A stretch of 64,000 bases of DNA, from positions 123,532 through 187,531 of the forward strand of contig NZ_JADIJR010000003.1 in assembly GCF_017355365.1 (NCBI RefSeq), given 5' to 3'. The notes below the pieces were generated by a model, which was not told where the DNA came from, searched no databases, and saw nothing but the letters and a program-made list of their open reading frames with translations. Origin of the DNA: Microbacterium sp. SD291. Lineage in GTDB: Bacteria > Actinomycetota > Actinomycetes > Actinomycetales > Microbacteriaceae. Positions 35,172 through 44,860 of this stretch are shown piece by piece (the stretch's first letter is position 1; each line of letters opens with the position of its first letter). The translations under genes were made by a program, and so were the position numbers.

Positions 35172-36119
35172 CTACGCCGTGAACGCGGGGAGATCCGTCT
35201 GGCGGCCCGGTTTGCGCGAGAACGCCTCGAGCCGTTCCTGCGGTGTCAGAACGGCCATGCGCTGCAGCCATGCCTCCGAGAAGTAGTCGCCCGTCTCCGC
35301 CTCGACGACGGGGACGACACTGTGCGTGATCGTGTCCGGATGGACGTGGACGAGCTGGAACGACTGCGCGGCGTCCATCCCGTTCACGTCGGCGGCGGGG
35401 CGGGCGATGTTCATCGTGTAGCAGGTGGCGGAGGCGACGCTCACCGGGACTCCTGCGAACATGCCGTGCGAGGAATAGTGCAGGTGACCGGCGAGGATGC
35501 CGCGCACGTCGGTGCCCCGGATGATCTCGGCGAGCTCGTCCTGATGCCGGAGCTCGAGGATGTCGAAGAGGGCCAGGTGGCTCGGCAGCGGCGGGTGGTG
35601 CATCGCCAGCAGCGTGCCGTTCGGGGCGGGTTCGCTCAGCACGTCCGCGAGCCAGGCGAGCTGCTCCGAGTCGATGTCGCCGTGGTGCCAGCCGGGAACG
35701 CTGGTGTCCAGGGCGATGACGCGGAGGCCGTCGAGGTCGCGGACGGAGGTCACCGGATCCTCCGTCGCGTCGACGTCGAGAAGGCCGGCTCTGAGGGCGG
35801 GTCGCTCGTCGTGGTTGCCGGCGACCCAGACGACCTCGGTGCCCAGTGCGTCCGCGACCGGCTCCACCGCGTCGCGCAGGCGGCGGTAGGCCTCCGGCTC
35901 CCCGAGATCCGTGAGATCCCCGGTCACGACGATCGCCGAGGGATTCGGATGGACCGCCCTGATCGCCTGGAGGGTCCGGGAGAAGCTGGCCTCGACGTCA
36001 TAGCGCCCGCCGAGTCGCGCGCCCGCCGCGAGGAAATGCGGGTCGCTGACATGGATCAGGACATGCGACGCCGGCCGATGACGGCCGAAGACGAACTCGC
36101 TGGCGGTTGGCGCGGACAT
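35172..36119 (-). CDS. class III cyclic-nucleotide phosphodiesterase-like metallophosphoesterase
   Basis: 315 residues from the ATG at 36119. The dimetal motifs are all present: D-x-H as DPH (Asp26, His28), VVTGDLTD, VAGNHD, LLAMHHPP and ILAGHLHYSS. This is the CpdA/Rv0805/GpdQ class, which cleaves cAMP and other phosphodiesters in vitro. The true substrate is unknown. It ends with a polar C-terminal extension (about 280-315). It lies 52 bases from aspA on the same strand, with no other close partner. Confidence 0.9.
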   Translation of the reverse strand: MSAPTASEFVFGRHRPASHVLIHVSDPHFLAAGARLGGRYDVEASFSRTLQAIRAVHPNPSAIVVTGDLTDLGEPEAYRRLRDAVEPVADALGTEVVWVAGNHDERPALRAGLLDVDATEDPVTSVRDLDGLRVIALDTSVPGWHHGDIDSEQLAWLADVLSEPAPNGTLLAMHHPPLPSHLALFDILELRHQDELAEIIRGTDVRGILAGHLHYSSHGMFAGVPVSVASATCYTMNIARPAADVNGMDAAQSFQLVHVHPDTITHSVVPVVEAETGDYFSEAWLQRMAVLTPQERLEAFSRKPGRQTDLPAFTA

Positions 36120-36151
36120 GGCCCCAGCCTAGGCCGCGGCGTGCATGATCG

Positions 36152-36483
36152 TCAGTGGCCGATGACGATGATCACGATGCCCGTGATCACTGCGGCCGCG
36201 CACATGGCGAAGCATCCGTACGCCCCGAGCAGAGCGAGCCTCTTCTGCCCCTCGGTCAGGGGGCTCTTCCTGGCGGCCTTGGCCGCCTGCTTCGCCGCGC
36301 GCCTGAGCTCCTTGTCGGAGATCACGGTGATCGCGTCGGTGAACTCGGCCGGACTCACCACAGGAGCGTGTCCGCTGCGGACCAGCAGACGCAGGCCGAT
36401 CGCGTAGAAGGTGACGATCGTGCACGCGCCGATCAGCGCTGCGAGGAACACCTGGCCGAATGCGATCCAGTCGATTGCGACGC

Positions 36484-36487
<4 letters not shown>
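36152..36487 (-). CDS. small membrane protein encoded with the phosphate transporter
   Basis: 111 residues, unrecognised. One helix at about 8-30 (FGQVFLAALIGACTIVTFYA) and another at about 88-109 (AMCAAAVITGIVIIVIG) flank a polar, Lys/Ala-rich loop (AAKQAAKAARKSPL). Its ATG overlaps the pit stop by four bases, so the two genes are translationally coupled. The same pairing with Pit occurs in other actinobacteria as far as I recall, suggesting an accessory subunit, but this is inference. Confidence 0.7.
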
Positions 36488-37851
<1,364 letters not shown>

Positions 37852-37913
37852 CGTTCGCTTTCGGTCGTTGAGGAAGAGATGGGTGTCGACGGGATCGACG
37901 TGATGAACGAAGA

Positions 37914-37942
37914 GTTCACCGTGGGTTTGACTTCCGTTAACC
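37914..37942 (+). promoter_or_regulatory. candidate PHO box between pit and oligopeptidase B
   Basis: Three 7-base units in exact 11-base steps: GTTCACC (37914), GTTTGAC (37925) and GTTAACC (37936), with 4-base spacers. This is the layout of actinobacterial PhoP boxes. The units point toward the oligopeptidase gene and away from pit. A reverse GTTCATC also sits at 37902-37908. Control of pit is the natural guess. Confidence 0.6.
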
Positions 37943-38007
37943 GGCCCCGATAGATCCTCCCACCGTCCCTGTGCCCGGTCAACTCGACCTGGACTAGCGT
38001 TGGTTCC

Positions 38008-40104
38008 GTGACTGAAGCCCCGATCGCCGACCGACGTTCCTCTCCTCGCACTCATCACGGCGATACTTTCGACGACCAGTACGAGTGGATGCGCGACAAG
38101 GAGTCTCCGGAGGTGACCACGCATCTCGAGGCCGAGAACGCGCACACGGATGCGGCGACCGCGCACCTGGAGGGCCTCCGCGAGGAGCTCTTCCAGGAGA
38201 TCAAGGGCCGCGTCCAGGAGACGGATCTGTCGGTGCCGACCCGCCGTGGCGACTGGTGGTACTACAGCCGTACGGAGGAGGGCGCCCAGTACGGCATCCA
38301 CTGCCGCACCGCAGCGGCCGAAGGCGACTGGACTCCCCCGCAGCTGGAACCCGGCGTCCCCGTGCCGGGGGAGGTCGTCCTGCTCGACGGGAATGCCGAG
38401 GCCGAAGGGCACGAGTTCTTCTCGCTCGGCGCATTCGACACCTCGGACGATGCGACGAAGCTGCTCTGGTCGACGGACTTCGAGGGCGACGAGCTCTACA
38501 CCGTGCGGGTGCGGAACCTCGCGACGGGCGTGACCCTCGCAGACGAGATCCCGAACACGAGCGGCGCCTTCTTCACTCCCGACGGTACCGGCGTCCTGTA
38601 CACGACCAGGGACGACGCCTGGCGTCCTGATACGCTCTGGCTGCACCGCATCGGGACGCCGGTCACCGACGACGTGCAGCTCTTCCATGAGCCGGACGAG
38701 CGGTTCTGGCTCGGCGCGGGCATCACCCGCAGCCGGAGGTACCTCGTGATCGGCGTCGGCTCGAGCATCACGAGCGAGGAGCACATCGTCGACCTGACCG
38801 GCGAGCTCACCGCGACGCCGCAGCTGATCTGGCCGCGCCACGAGGGTGTCGAGTACTCCTTCGAGCACGCGGTCGTCGACGGCGAGGACCGGCTCTACAT
38901 CCTCCACAACGAGGAGGCGCTCGACTTCGAGCTCGTGTCCGTCGCAGCATCCGACCCGCAGGGCCGGCGACGCATCGTCGTCGCCCACGAACCGGGTCGG
39001 CGCCTGCTCGGCATGGACGCGTTCCGTGACTTCGCGACCGTCGAATACCGCAGCGAGGGTCTGGAGCGCGTCGCGCTGCTGGACTACGCCACGAACGCAC
39101 TGGATGACGTCGCCTTCGACGAGCCCCTGTACTCCGCGGGCGTCAGCGGCAACCCCGAGTGGCACTCCCCCTTCCTGCGCCTCGGCTACGCGTCGTTCGT
39201 CACACCTGGCACCGTGTACGACCTCGACCTCGCGACCCGCGAGCTGGTGCTGCGCAAGCAGGTGCCTGTGCTGGGCGGCTACGAGCCGGGCGACTACGGC
39301 CAGCGGCGCGCGTGGGCTGCGGCATCCGATGGCACGCAGGTTCCGATCTCGCTGGTGTGGAAGCGATCCTTCGGCGAACCCGGCGCGCAGGTGCGTCCGC
39401 TGCATCTGTACGGATACGGCTCGTACGAGCACTCGATCGACCCCGGCTTCTCGGTGGCGCGGCTGTCGGAGCTGGATCGCGGCGTGATCTTCGCGGTGGC
39501 GCACGTGCGCGGCGGCGGCGAGATGGGCCGGCAGTGGTACGAGGACGGCAAGCTGCTCAGTAAGCGCAACACGTTCACCGACTTCGTGGCGTGCGCGGAG
39601 CACCTGGTCGCGACCGGCGTCACCTCACCTGACCGGCTGGTCGCGGAGGGCGCGAGCGCCGGCGGCCTGCTGATGGGCGCTGTGGCCAATCTCGCACCGG
39701 AGCTGTTCGCCGGCATCCTCGCCGGTGTTCCGTTCGTCGACGCCCTGACGACGATCCTCGATCCGTCACTGCCGTTGACCGTCATCGAGTGGGACGAGTG
39801 GGGCGACCCTCTGCACGGCGCCGACGTCTACGCGTACATGAAGTCGTACACGCCGTACGAGAACGTGCGCGAAGGTGTCGCGTACCCGAGGATCCTCGCG
39901 GTGACGTCGCTGAACGACTCCAGGGTGATGTACGTCGAGCCGGCGAAGTGGGTCGCGCGGCTGCGTGAGGCGGGAGCATCCGACGTGCTGCTCAAGTGCG
40001 AGATGGTCGCAGGTCACGGCGGCGTCAGCGGGCGGTACAACTCCTGGAAGGAGCGCGCCTTCGAGCTCGCCTGGATCCTGGACGTGCTCGACCTCGCCTC
40101 CTGA
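38008..40104 (+). CDS. ptrB: oligopeptidase B (S9A serine peptidase)
   Basis: 698 residues, GTG start at 38008. An N-terminal beta-propeller (about 70-410) and a C-terminal alpha/beta-hydrolase domain. The catalytic triad is visible: Ser550 in EGASAGG, Asp637 in SLNDSRV and His670 in AGHGGVSGRY. HGDTFDDQYEWMRDKESPEV matches the conserved start of OpdB-type enzymes. It is cytoplasmic and cleaves short peptides after basic residues. It is divergent from pit and shares the PHO-box-like region. A nested palindrome (40121) lies 17 bases past its stop. Confidence 0.95.
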   Translation: MTEAPIADRRSSPRTHHGDTFDDQYEWMRDKESPEVTTHLEAENAHTDAATAHLEGLREELFQEIKGRVQETDLSVPTRRGDWWYYSRTEEGAQYGIHCRTAAAEGDWTPPQLEPGVPVPGEVVLLDGNAEAEGHEFFSLGAFDTSDDATKLLWSTDFEGDELYTVRVRNLATGVTLADEIPNTSGAFFTPDGTGVLYTTRDDAWRPDTLWLHRIGTPVTDDVQLFHEPDERFWLGAGITRSRRYLVIGVGSSITSEEHIVDLTGELTATPQLIWPRHEGVEYSFEHAVVDGEDRLYILHNEEALDFELVSVAASDPQGRRRIVVAHEPGRRLLGMDAFRDFATVEYRSEGLERVALLDYATNALDDVAFDEPLYSAGVSGNPEWHSPFLRLGYASFVTPGTVYDLDLATRELVLRKQVPVLGGYEPGDYGQRRAWAAASDGTQVPISLVWKRSFGEPGAQVRPLHLYGYGSYEHSIDPGFSVARLSELDRGVIFAVAHVRGGGEMGRQWYEDGKLLSKRNTFTDFVACAEHLVATGVTSPDRLVAEGASAGGLLMGAVANLAPELFAGILAGVPFVDALTTILDPSLPLTVIEWDEWGDPLHGADVYAYMKSYTPYENVREGVAYPRILAVTSLNDSRVMYVEPAKWVARLREAGASDVLLKCEMVAGHGGVSGRYNSWKERAFELAWILDVLDLAS

Positions 40105-40120
40105 CAGCATCCGCCCTCCC

Positions 40121-40193
40121 CGAGATCAGGACGACGTCGTGAGATCAGGAGAATCCCCGCGGATGCTCCTGATCCGGCTCGGTCGTCCTGATT
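40121..40193. repeat. nested palindromic element, copy 1
   Basis: Layout: ATCAGGACGAC (40125-40135), 7 bases, GATCAGGAG (40143-40151), 14-base loop, CTCCTGATC (40166-40174), 7 bases, GTCGTCCTGAT (40182-40192). Both stems are perfect, separated by a symmetric 7x7 internal loop. GATCAGGA occurs as two direct and two inverted units in 19-24-19 steps. The same layout recurs at 41145. Confidence 0.9.
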
Positions 40194-40298
40194 CGGACGA
40201 GGGGCGACTCCCTCTGCACAGAACGCGATTCTGACCGAATCCCTCCACAACGAGTCGATGGCTGCCCGCGCGGCGGCATTCCACAGCAGAGTGTTCGG

Positions 40299-41132
40299 AT
40301 GCTTCTCGAGAACTGGCTCTCTGCTTGCGATGGCGCCGCGCACACCTCAGACATCCGAGCCGCAGGCTTCAGCGGGCACGCGATCGCGAAGGGCGTCAGA
40401 ACAGGAAGGATGCTGCGGATCCGCCGCTCGTGGATCGCTCTGAGCGACTGCGATGCGCGTGTCCTGGCTGCCGTCGGCGTCGGCGGCCGTCTGACCTGCG
40501 TCACTGCGGCCGAGCGTCTGGGCCTCTGGACCCCCGATCATGAGGATCTCCACGTCGCGGTCGCTCCGTCGGCCGGACGGATCAGCACCACCGGACTTCG
40601 GATGCATTGGTCGACCGGCCCCGCGCCGGTGGCACGGCGCGCCGTCATGGACCCGCTGATCAATGTGCTGCACAACGTGGCTCGCTGCCAGGATCCCGCT
40701 CACGCTCTCGCGATCTGGGAGTCCGCCCTCAGGCAGAAGCTCATCGATCACGCGGTCCTGGTGCGCATCGCCTGGCGGAGCGAGCGCGCCAGCCGCATCG
40801 CATCACTCTGCACCGGCCTGTCGGACTCGGGCCTCGAGACCCACTTCGTCGAACTGATGCGCGCCATCGGCGTCGCCGTCCGACAGCAGGTGTGGATCGA
40901 CGGACACCGTGTCGACGCGCTGATCGGCGATCGACTGATCGTCCAGCTGGATGGCTTCGCACATCACAGCAGCGCGGCCGATCGCCGTCGTGACATCGAA
41001 GCCGACGCGCGTCTGCGACTGCGCGGCTACACCGTGCTGCGCTTCGACTACCAGCAGGTGCTGTTCCAGCCTGAACTGATCCAGGAGATCGTTCGCGCGG
41101 CGATGGCACAGGGCCTGCATCGGGCGGCCTGA
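40299..41132 (+). CDS. AbiEi-like N-terminus with DUF559/Vsr-like nuclease-fold C-terminus
   Basis: 277 residues from the ATG at 40299. The N-terminal part (1-75) resembles the AbiEi-type antitoxin winged helix (AAHTSDIRAAGFSGHAIAKG, then LRIRRSWIALSD). The C-terminal third (about 178-270) resembles DUF559 proteins of the PD-(D/E)xK fold: Glu180, Asp206 in RVDALIGDRLIV, then LDGFAHH, a D-I-E-x-D-x-R-L run and GYTVLRFDYQQVL. The usual E-(V/L)-DG Glu is Gln216 here, so nuclease activity is uncertain. No partner toxin is beside it. The gene lies between two copies of the same palindromic element. Role unknown. Confidence 0.75.
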   Translation: MLLENWLSACDGAAHTSDIRAAGFSGHAIAKGVRTGRMLRIRRSWIALSDCDARVLAAVGVGGRLTCVTAAERLGLWTPDHEDLHVAVAPSAGRISTTGLRMHWSTGPAPVARRAVMDPLINVLHNVARCQDPAHALAIWESALRQKLIDHAVLVRIAWRSERASRIASLCTGLSDSGLETHFVELMRAIGVAVRQQVWIDGHRVDALIGDRLIVQLDGFAHHSSAADRRRDIEADARLRLRGYTVLRFDYQQVLFQPELIQEIVRAAMAQGLHRAA

Positions 41133-41144
41133 CAGGGTTTTGAT

Positions 41145-41222
41145 CGAGCTCAGGACGACGTCGCAAGATCAGGAGCGTTCGCAGGATTCTTCCTGATCTC
41201 GCATGGTCGCCCTGATCTCGGC
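41145..41222. repeat. nested palindromic element, copy 2
   Basis: Same geometry as copy 1: TCAGGACGAC (41150-41159), 7 bases, GATCAGGAG (41167-41175), 14-base loop, then TTCCTGATC (41190-41198), 7 bases, GTCGCCCTGA (41206-41215). The outer stem has one mismatch. The loop differs from copy 1 while the stems are conserved. It lies between the convergent DUF559 gene and pfkA and could also end transcripts. Confidence 0.88.
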
Positions 41223-41240
41223 GCGACACGCGCCAGGGCC

Positions 41241-42269
41241 TCAGCCGAACAGCGCTGCGGCCTCGTCGTAGCGGCTGCGCGGAACAGTGTTCAGCTCGCC
41301 CAGAGCCTCGGCGAACTGCACCCGGACGATGTCGGTGCCCTGCATCGCCAGCATCTGCCCCCACGCCTTGTCGACGATCGCGTCGGCGGCGTGCAGGCCG
41401 AGTCGCGTCGCCAGCACGCGGTCGAAGGCGGAAGGCGAGCCTCCGCGCTGGATGTGTCCGAGGATGGTCGCGCGCGTCTCGATGCCGGTGAGCCGCTCGA
41501 TCGCCGGGGCGAGCTGGTCGCCGATGCCGCCGAGGCGAGGGCGGTTGAACGCGTCGAGGCCCTTGTCGCTGTAAGCCTCGTCCATGCCGAGCAGCTTGAA
41601 GCCCTCGGAGACGACGACCAGAGGCGCCCGCCCGCGGTCGTGCGCGCTCGTGACGAGCTCGGCGATGTCGTCGATCGACATCGGCACCTCGGGGATGCAG
41701 ATCGCGTGCGCACCCGCGGCCATCCCGGCGTGCAGGGCGATCCAGCCGACATGGCGTCCCATGACCTCGGCGACCATGCACCGCTGGTGGGAGTCGCCGG
41801 TGGTGCGCAGACGATCCATCGCGTCGGTCGCGATGTTGACCGCGGTGTCGAAGCCGAATGAGTAGTCGGTGGCCTGGAGGTCGTTGTCGATCGTCTTCGG
41901 CACGCCGATCACGTTGATGCCGTCCTTCGCGAGCCGGTCGGCCGCCGCGAGGGTGCCCTCACCGCCGATCGCGATGATCCCGTCGATCTTGTGGCCGTAG
42001 AGCGTCTTGGCGATGTTCTCCGCCCCGCCGCGCTCGCCCTCGTACGGGTTCGTGCGGCTCGTGCCGAGGATCGTTCCGCCGACCTTGGACAGACCCTTCA
42101 CCTCGTGCCGCGTCAGCGGGAAGAAGTCACCGTCGACGACGCCGCGCCAGCCGTCGCGGATGCCGACGAACTCGAGGTCGTACGTGGTGATGCCCTTGAG
42201 CACGATGCCGCGGATGACCGCGTTGAGTCCGGGGCAGTCGCCGCCGCTCGTCAGGATGCCGATCTTCAT
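41241..42269 (-). CDS. pfkA: 6-phosphofructokinase
   Basis: 342 residues from the ATG at 42269. It phosphorylates fructose 6-phosphate at C1 in glycolysis. MKIGILTSGGDCPGLNAVIRG is the phosphate loop. GGEGT (102-106) and PKTIDND (124-130) are the specificity segments. Gly105, the equivalent of E. coli Gly104, fits ATP use, whereas Lys125, the equivalent of Gly124, is the residue of PPi-using enzymes. Streptomyces-type actinobacterial enzymes with Gly/Lys are ATP-dependent. MGRHVGWIALHAG and GHIQRGGSPSAFDRV are the remaining signatures. Confidence 0.96.
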   Translation of the reverse strand: MKIGILTSGGDCPGLNAVIRGIVLKGITTYDLEFVGIRDGWRGVVDGDFFPLTRHEVKGLSKVGGTILGTSRTNPYEGERGGAENIAKTLYGHKIDGIIAIGGEGTLAAADRLAKDGINVIGVPKTIDNDLQATDYSFGFDTAVNIATDAMDRLRTTGDSHQRCMVAEVMGRHVGWIALHAGMAAGAHAICIPEVPMSIDDIAELVTSAHDRGRAPLVVVSEGFKLLGMDEAYSDKGLDAFNRPRLGGIGDQLAPAIERLTGIETRATILGHIQRGGSPSAFDRVLATRLGLHAADAIVDKAWGQMLAMQGTDIVRVQFAEALGELNTVPRSRYDEAAALFG

Positions 42270-42353
42270 GCTGGTGCCTTCAGACGTTCGGGAAAAGGGG
42301 TAACGGCGACGCTGCCTGCGATCGACACTAGTGCCCCGACGCCGCCGTGCGCC

Positions 42354-42416
42354 ATTCGAGACGACGAAAACCAGCAATCTTGCCGCTGATTCGAGACGAT
42401 CTGGGAGAAATTCGAG
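42354..42416 (+). repeat. three ATTCGAG direct repeats upstream of pfkA
   Basis: ATTCGAG occurs at 42354, 42389 and 42410 in the 203-base gap before pfkA, the first two extended to ATTCGAGACGA. The stretch is AT-richer than its surroundings and has no reading frame I trust. Regulatory sites for pfkA are possible. Confidence 0.5.
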
Positions 42417-42472
42417 GAATCAACCAGATCTTCGCCGAAACAGCGACAAGAAGGAGTGTTCTTAACGCCCGC

Positions 42473-44617
42473 TCAGGCGGCGCCGAGTGCCTGGCGAAGC
42501 AGGTGCATGAGCGCCGCGAGCTGAATCGGCTCTGCGGCGGTCTCGTCGAGCGGCTCGCCGTCGAGCGCGCGAGCGGCCAGCCCCTGCTTCTGATCGATCA
42601 GTTCGGCGATCTTGGTGTCGATCGTGTGCGCGGCGATGATCCGCCATGCCGTGACCGGCTCGTCCTGGCCGATGCGGTGCACCCGGTCGATGGCCTGCGT
42701 CTGCTCCGCAGCGGTCCACGAGAGCTCGGCGAGCACGACGTTGGACGCGGCCTGCATGTTGAGGCCGACGCCCGCCGCGGTGAGCGAGCACACCGCGATC
42801 CCGACGTCGGGGTCGCTGTTGAAGTCGTCGATCGCCTGCTGCCGCGTCGTGGAGGTCTGATCCCCGCGGATCGAGACCGAGCGGATGCCGACCGAGGCGA
42901 AGTGCGCCTCCGCTCGGTCCATGACGTCGATGTGCTTGGCGAAGAACACGACCTTGCCCACCGAGCGCTGCAGCTGTGCGGCGTAGTCCGCAGCGAGCTG
43001 CGCCTTGGCCTGGCCGATCCGGCGCACCATCGTGAAGACGTTGTCTCCCCCGGTGCCGGCCGACTTCGACTCCTCGAGCTCGTTCTGCGCGACGAGCCTG
43101 ACGATGTCCTCGTCGATCTCGCCGGGCGCGAGACCCCGGTCGCCCCTGGCGTCCAGGATTCGCCGGTATCGGGCAGCCAGCCGCTCCCCGAGCTCGCGCT
43201 CGGCCTGGCGGATGCCGCGGCCGAACTCGTCGTCGAGCTGCACCGGCAGGTCGGCGATCAGCTTGTCGGGCAGGTCGGCCGCGACGTCCTTCTTCTTCCG
43301 CCGGACGATGCCCATGGAGATCACCGCGTCGCGGGCCTCCGGGTAGAACGCCTTGTCCGCCGGCGTCAGGCCTGTCGCATCGAGCTTCTCCATCAGCTCA
43401 GGGCCCGGCTTCTCCCCCGTCGTCCAGCCGAGGAACCGCCAGATCGCGTCGAAGTCCTCGACGTCGTTGATGAGCGGGGTGCCGGTGAGCGCCAGCATCA
43501 GCGGGTTGCCGCCTGGCGTGCGCTCGCGCATCCGCGAGGCGAGGGAGAGCACGTTCTGCGAACGCTGCGACGAGAGGTTCTTGATGAAGTGAGCCTCGTC
43601 GACGACCATGCCGCGCAGGCCGATCGACGCGAGCCAGGACAGGTGCCGGTCGAGGATCTCGTAATTGACGATGAACACGTCGGCGAACGCGTCGATGTCG
43701 TCGCCGTCGCCCTGGATGACGGTGGCGCGGCGCTGCGGGGTCCAGCGCTCGACCTCACGCGCCCAGTTCATCTTGACGACGTTCGGAACCACGGCGAGCA
43801 GCGGGAACGCGCCGGCGACCGATGCCGCCAGCACCGACTGCGCGGTCTTGCCCAGGCCGGGCTCGTCGGCGAGCAGGAAGCTCCGGTGCCCGGCGCGCAC
43901 CTCCTCGAGGAAGCGCGACTGATGCACCATGATCTCGAGCCCCTTGGGCGAGATGTGGTCGAACTCGGGCGCGGGAGGCAGCTCCATGGTCGCCGCGGAT
44001 CCGCCGGCACCGGTCTCGAACGCCTTGTACAGCGGCCCCATCAGCTCCCAGCCGTCCAGACGACGACGCGGGGTGCCGGTGGCACGCGGGGTGAGATCGG
44101 GGGCGAGGAACGGGTTCGCGAGCTGGCGCGCCTCAACGGATGCAGGGGTCACCTGACGCTCTGCGATCGCCGCGGGCACGACAGACACCTGCACCGGGGC
44201 GATGTCGGCGATGATGAGCTCCTCGGGGGCGAGTTCAGCTCCCGATTCGAGCAGCCAGTCGCGTCGCATCCGCTTGGCCACCGGCGATGTCGCCTGATCG
44301 GCCTCGAGCAGCTGGATCAGCGAGGTGTCCCGCGCCGCCGTCTTCGCGAGGATCGTGGCGACGCCGTCGAGCCGCTTCAGCAGCTCGGCCCTCGCCGCAT
44401 CGGCGAGCTCGGCATCCGCCTTCACCCTGGCGCGCTCCTCGCGCACCAGGAAGGCGATCACCTGGAACTTGACCCGGTTGGTGGGACCGAGCTTCCCGCG
44501 CTGGGACTTCGCCTCGATCTCGCGCACCTTGCGCGCGAGGATCGGGATGAGCGGTGCCTCATCATCGCGACGGGACGTCTTCCTGCGCCGCGTGGCGGCG
44601 GTTGCCGTAGTCGGCAT
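42473..44617 (-). CDS. SNF2-family DEAD/DEAH helicase
   Basis: 714 residues. ATG at 44617 follows AGGAGG. A 200-residue helical N-terminal extension precedes a SNF2 ATPase: Walker A DEPGLGKTAQ (about 250), VVPNVVKMNWAREVERW, DEAH box VVDEAHFIKN (about 340), ALTGTPLINDV, KVVFFAKHIDVMDRAE, and motif VI in QAIDRVHRIGQDEPV. It is a DNA-translocating ATPase whose target is unknown. No zinc finger, SWIM or nuclease domain is present. It stands alone on the minus strand. Confidence 0.92.
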   Translation of the reverse strand: MPTTATAATRRRKTSRRDDEAPLIPILARKVREIEAKSQRGKLGPTNRVKFQVIAFLVREERARVKADAELADAARAELLKRLDGVATILAKTAARDTSLIQLLEADQATSPVAKRMRRDWLLESGAELAPEELIIADIAPVQVSVVPAAIAERQVTPASVEARQLANPFLAPDLTPRATGTPRRRLDGWELMGPLYKAFETGAGGSAATMELPPAPEFDHISPKGLEIMVHQSRFLEEVRAGHRSFLLADEPGLGKTAQSVLAASVAGAFPLLAVVPNVVKMNWAREVERWTPQRRATVIQGDGDDIDAFADVFIVNYEILDRHLSWLASIGLRGMVVDEAHFIKNLSSQRSQNVLSLASRMRERTPGGNPLMLALTGTPLINDVEDFDAIWRFLGWTTGEKPGPELMEKLDATGLTPADKAFYPEARDAVISMGIVRRKKKDVAADLPDKLIADLPVQLDDEFGRGIRQAERELGERLAARYRRILDARGDRGLAPGEIDEDIVRLVAQNELEESKSAGTGGDNVFTMVRRIGQAKAQLAADYAAQLQRSVGKVVFFAKHIDVMDRAEAHFASVGIRSVSIRGDQTSTTRQQAIDDFNSDPDVGIAVCSLTAAGVGLNMQAASNVVLAELSWTAAEQTQAIDRVHRIGQDEPVTAWRIIAAHTIDTKIAELIDQKQGLAARALDGEPLDETAAEPIQLAALMHLLRQALGAA

Positions 44618-44860
44618 GCTCCTCCTGAGCGTGAGGGCCGGGGCATCGCTGGATGCCGGGGCCGTCTCGATGTCCGTATGCGGCGTGAGATCACGCCGTC
44701 GTCGGTGGGCGTCACCGGACTGTACGAACAGTAGATCCGGAACCCGGTGATGCGCGACGGACGCGCGAGGATCATCAGGAACCGCTGGTCAGTCTACGCC
44801 ATCCCGGCAGGTCGGCGCAGAGCGTGACACGCACAGTTCCCCGGAAGTTCAGCAGGCGTC

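Noticed and set aside
37852..39603. Possible long N-terminal extension of pit, giving over 1000 residues
   Set aside because: The region is antisense to oligopeptidase B and has no membrane or PiT features. A GTG at 37851 gives a normal Pit N-terminus.
40121..41222. Flanking palindromes read as target-site duplications of an insertion sequence
   Set aside because: The copies are long structured elements with different loops, not short identical direct repeats, and the enclosed gene is not a transposase.
42347..44734. Long open frame opposite the SNF2 helicase
   Set aside because: Antisense shadow, Arg/Glu/Leu-rich, no recognisable domain.
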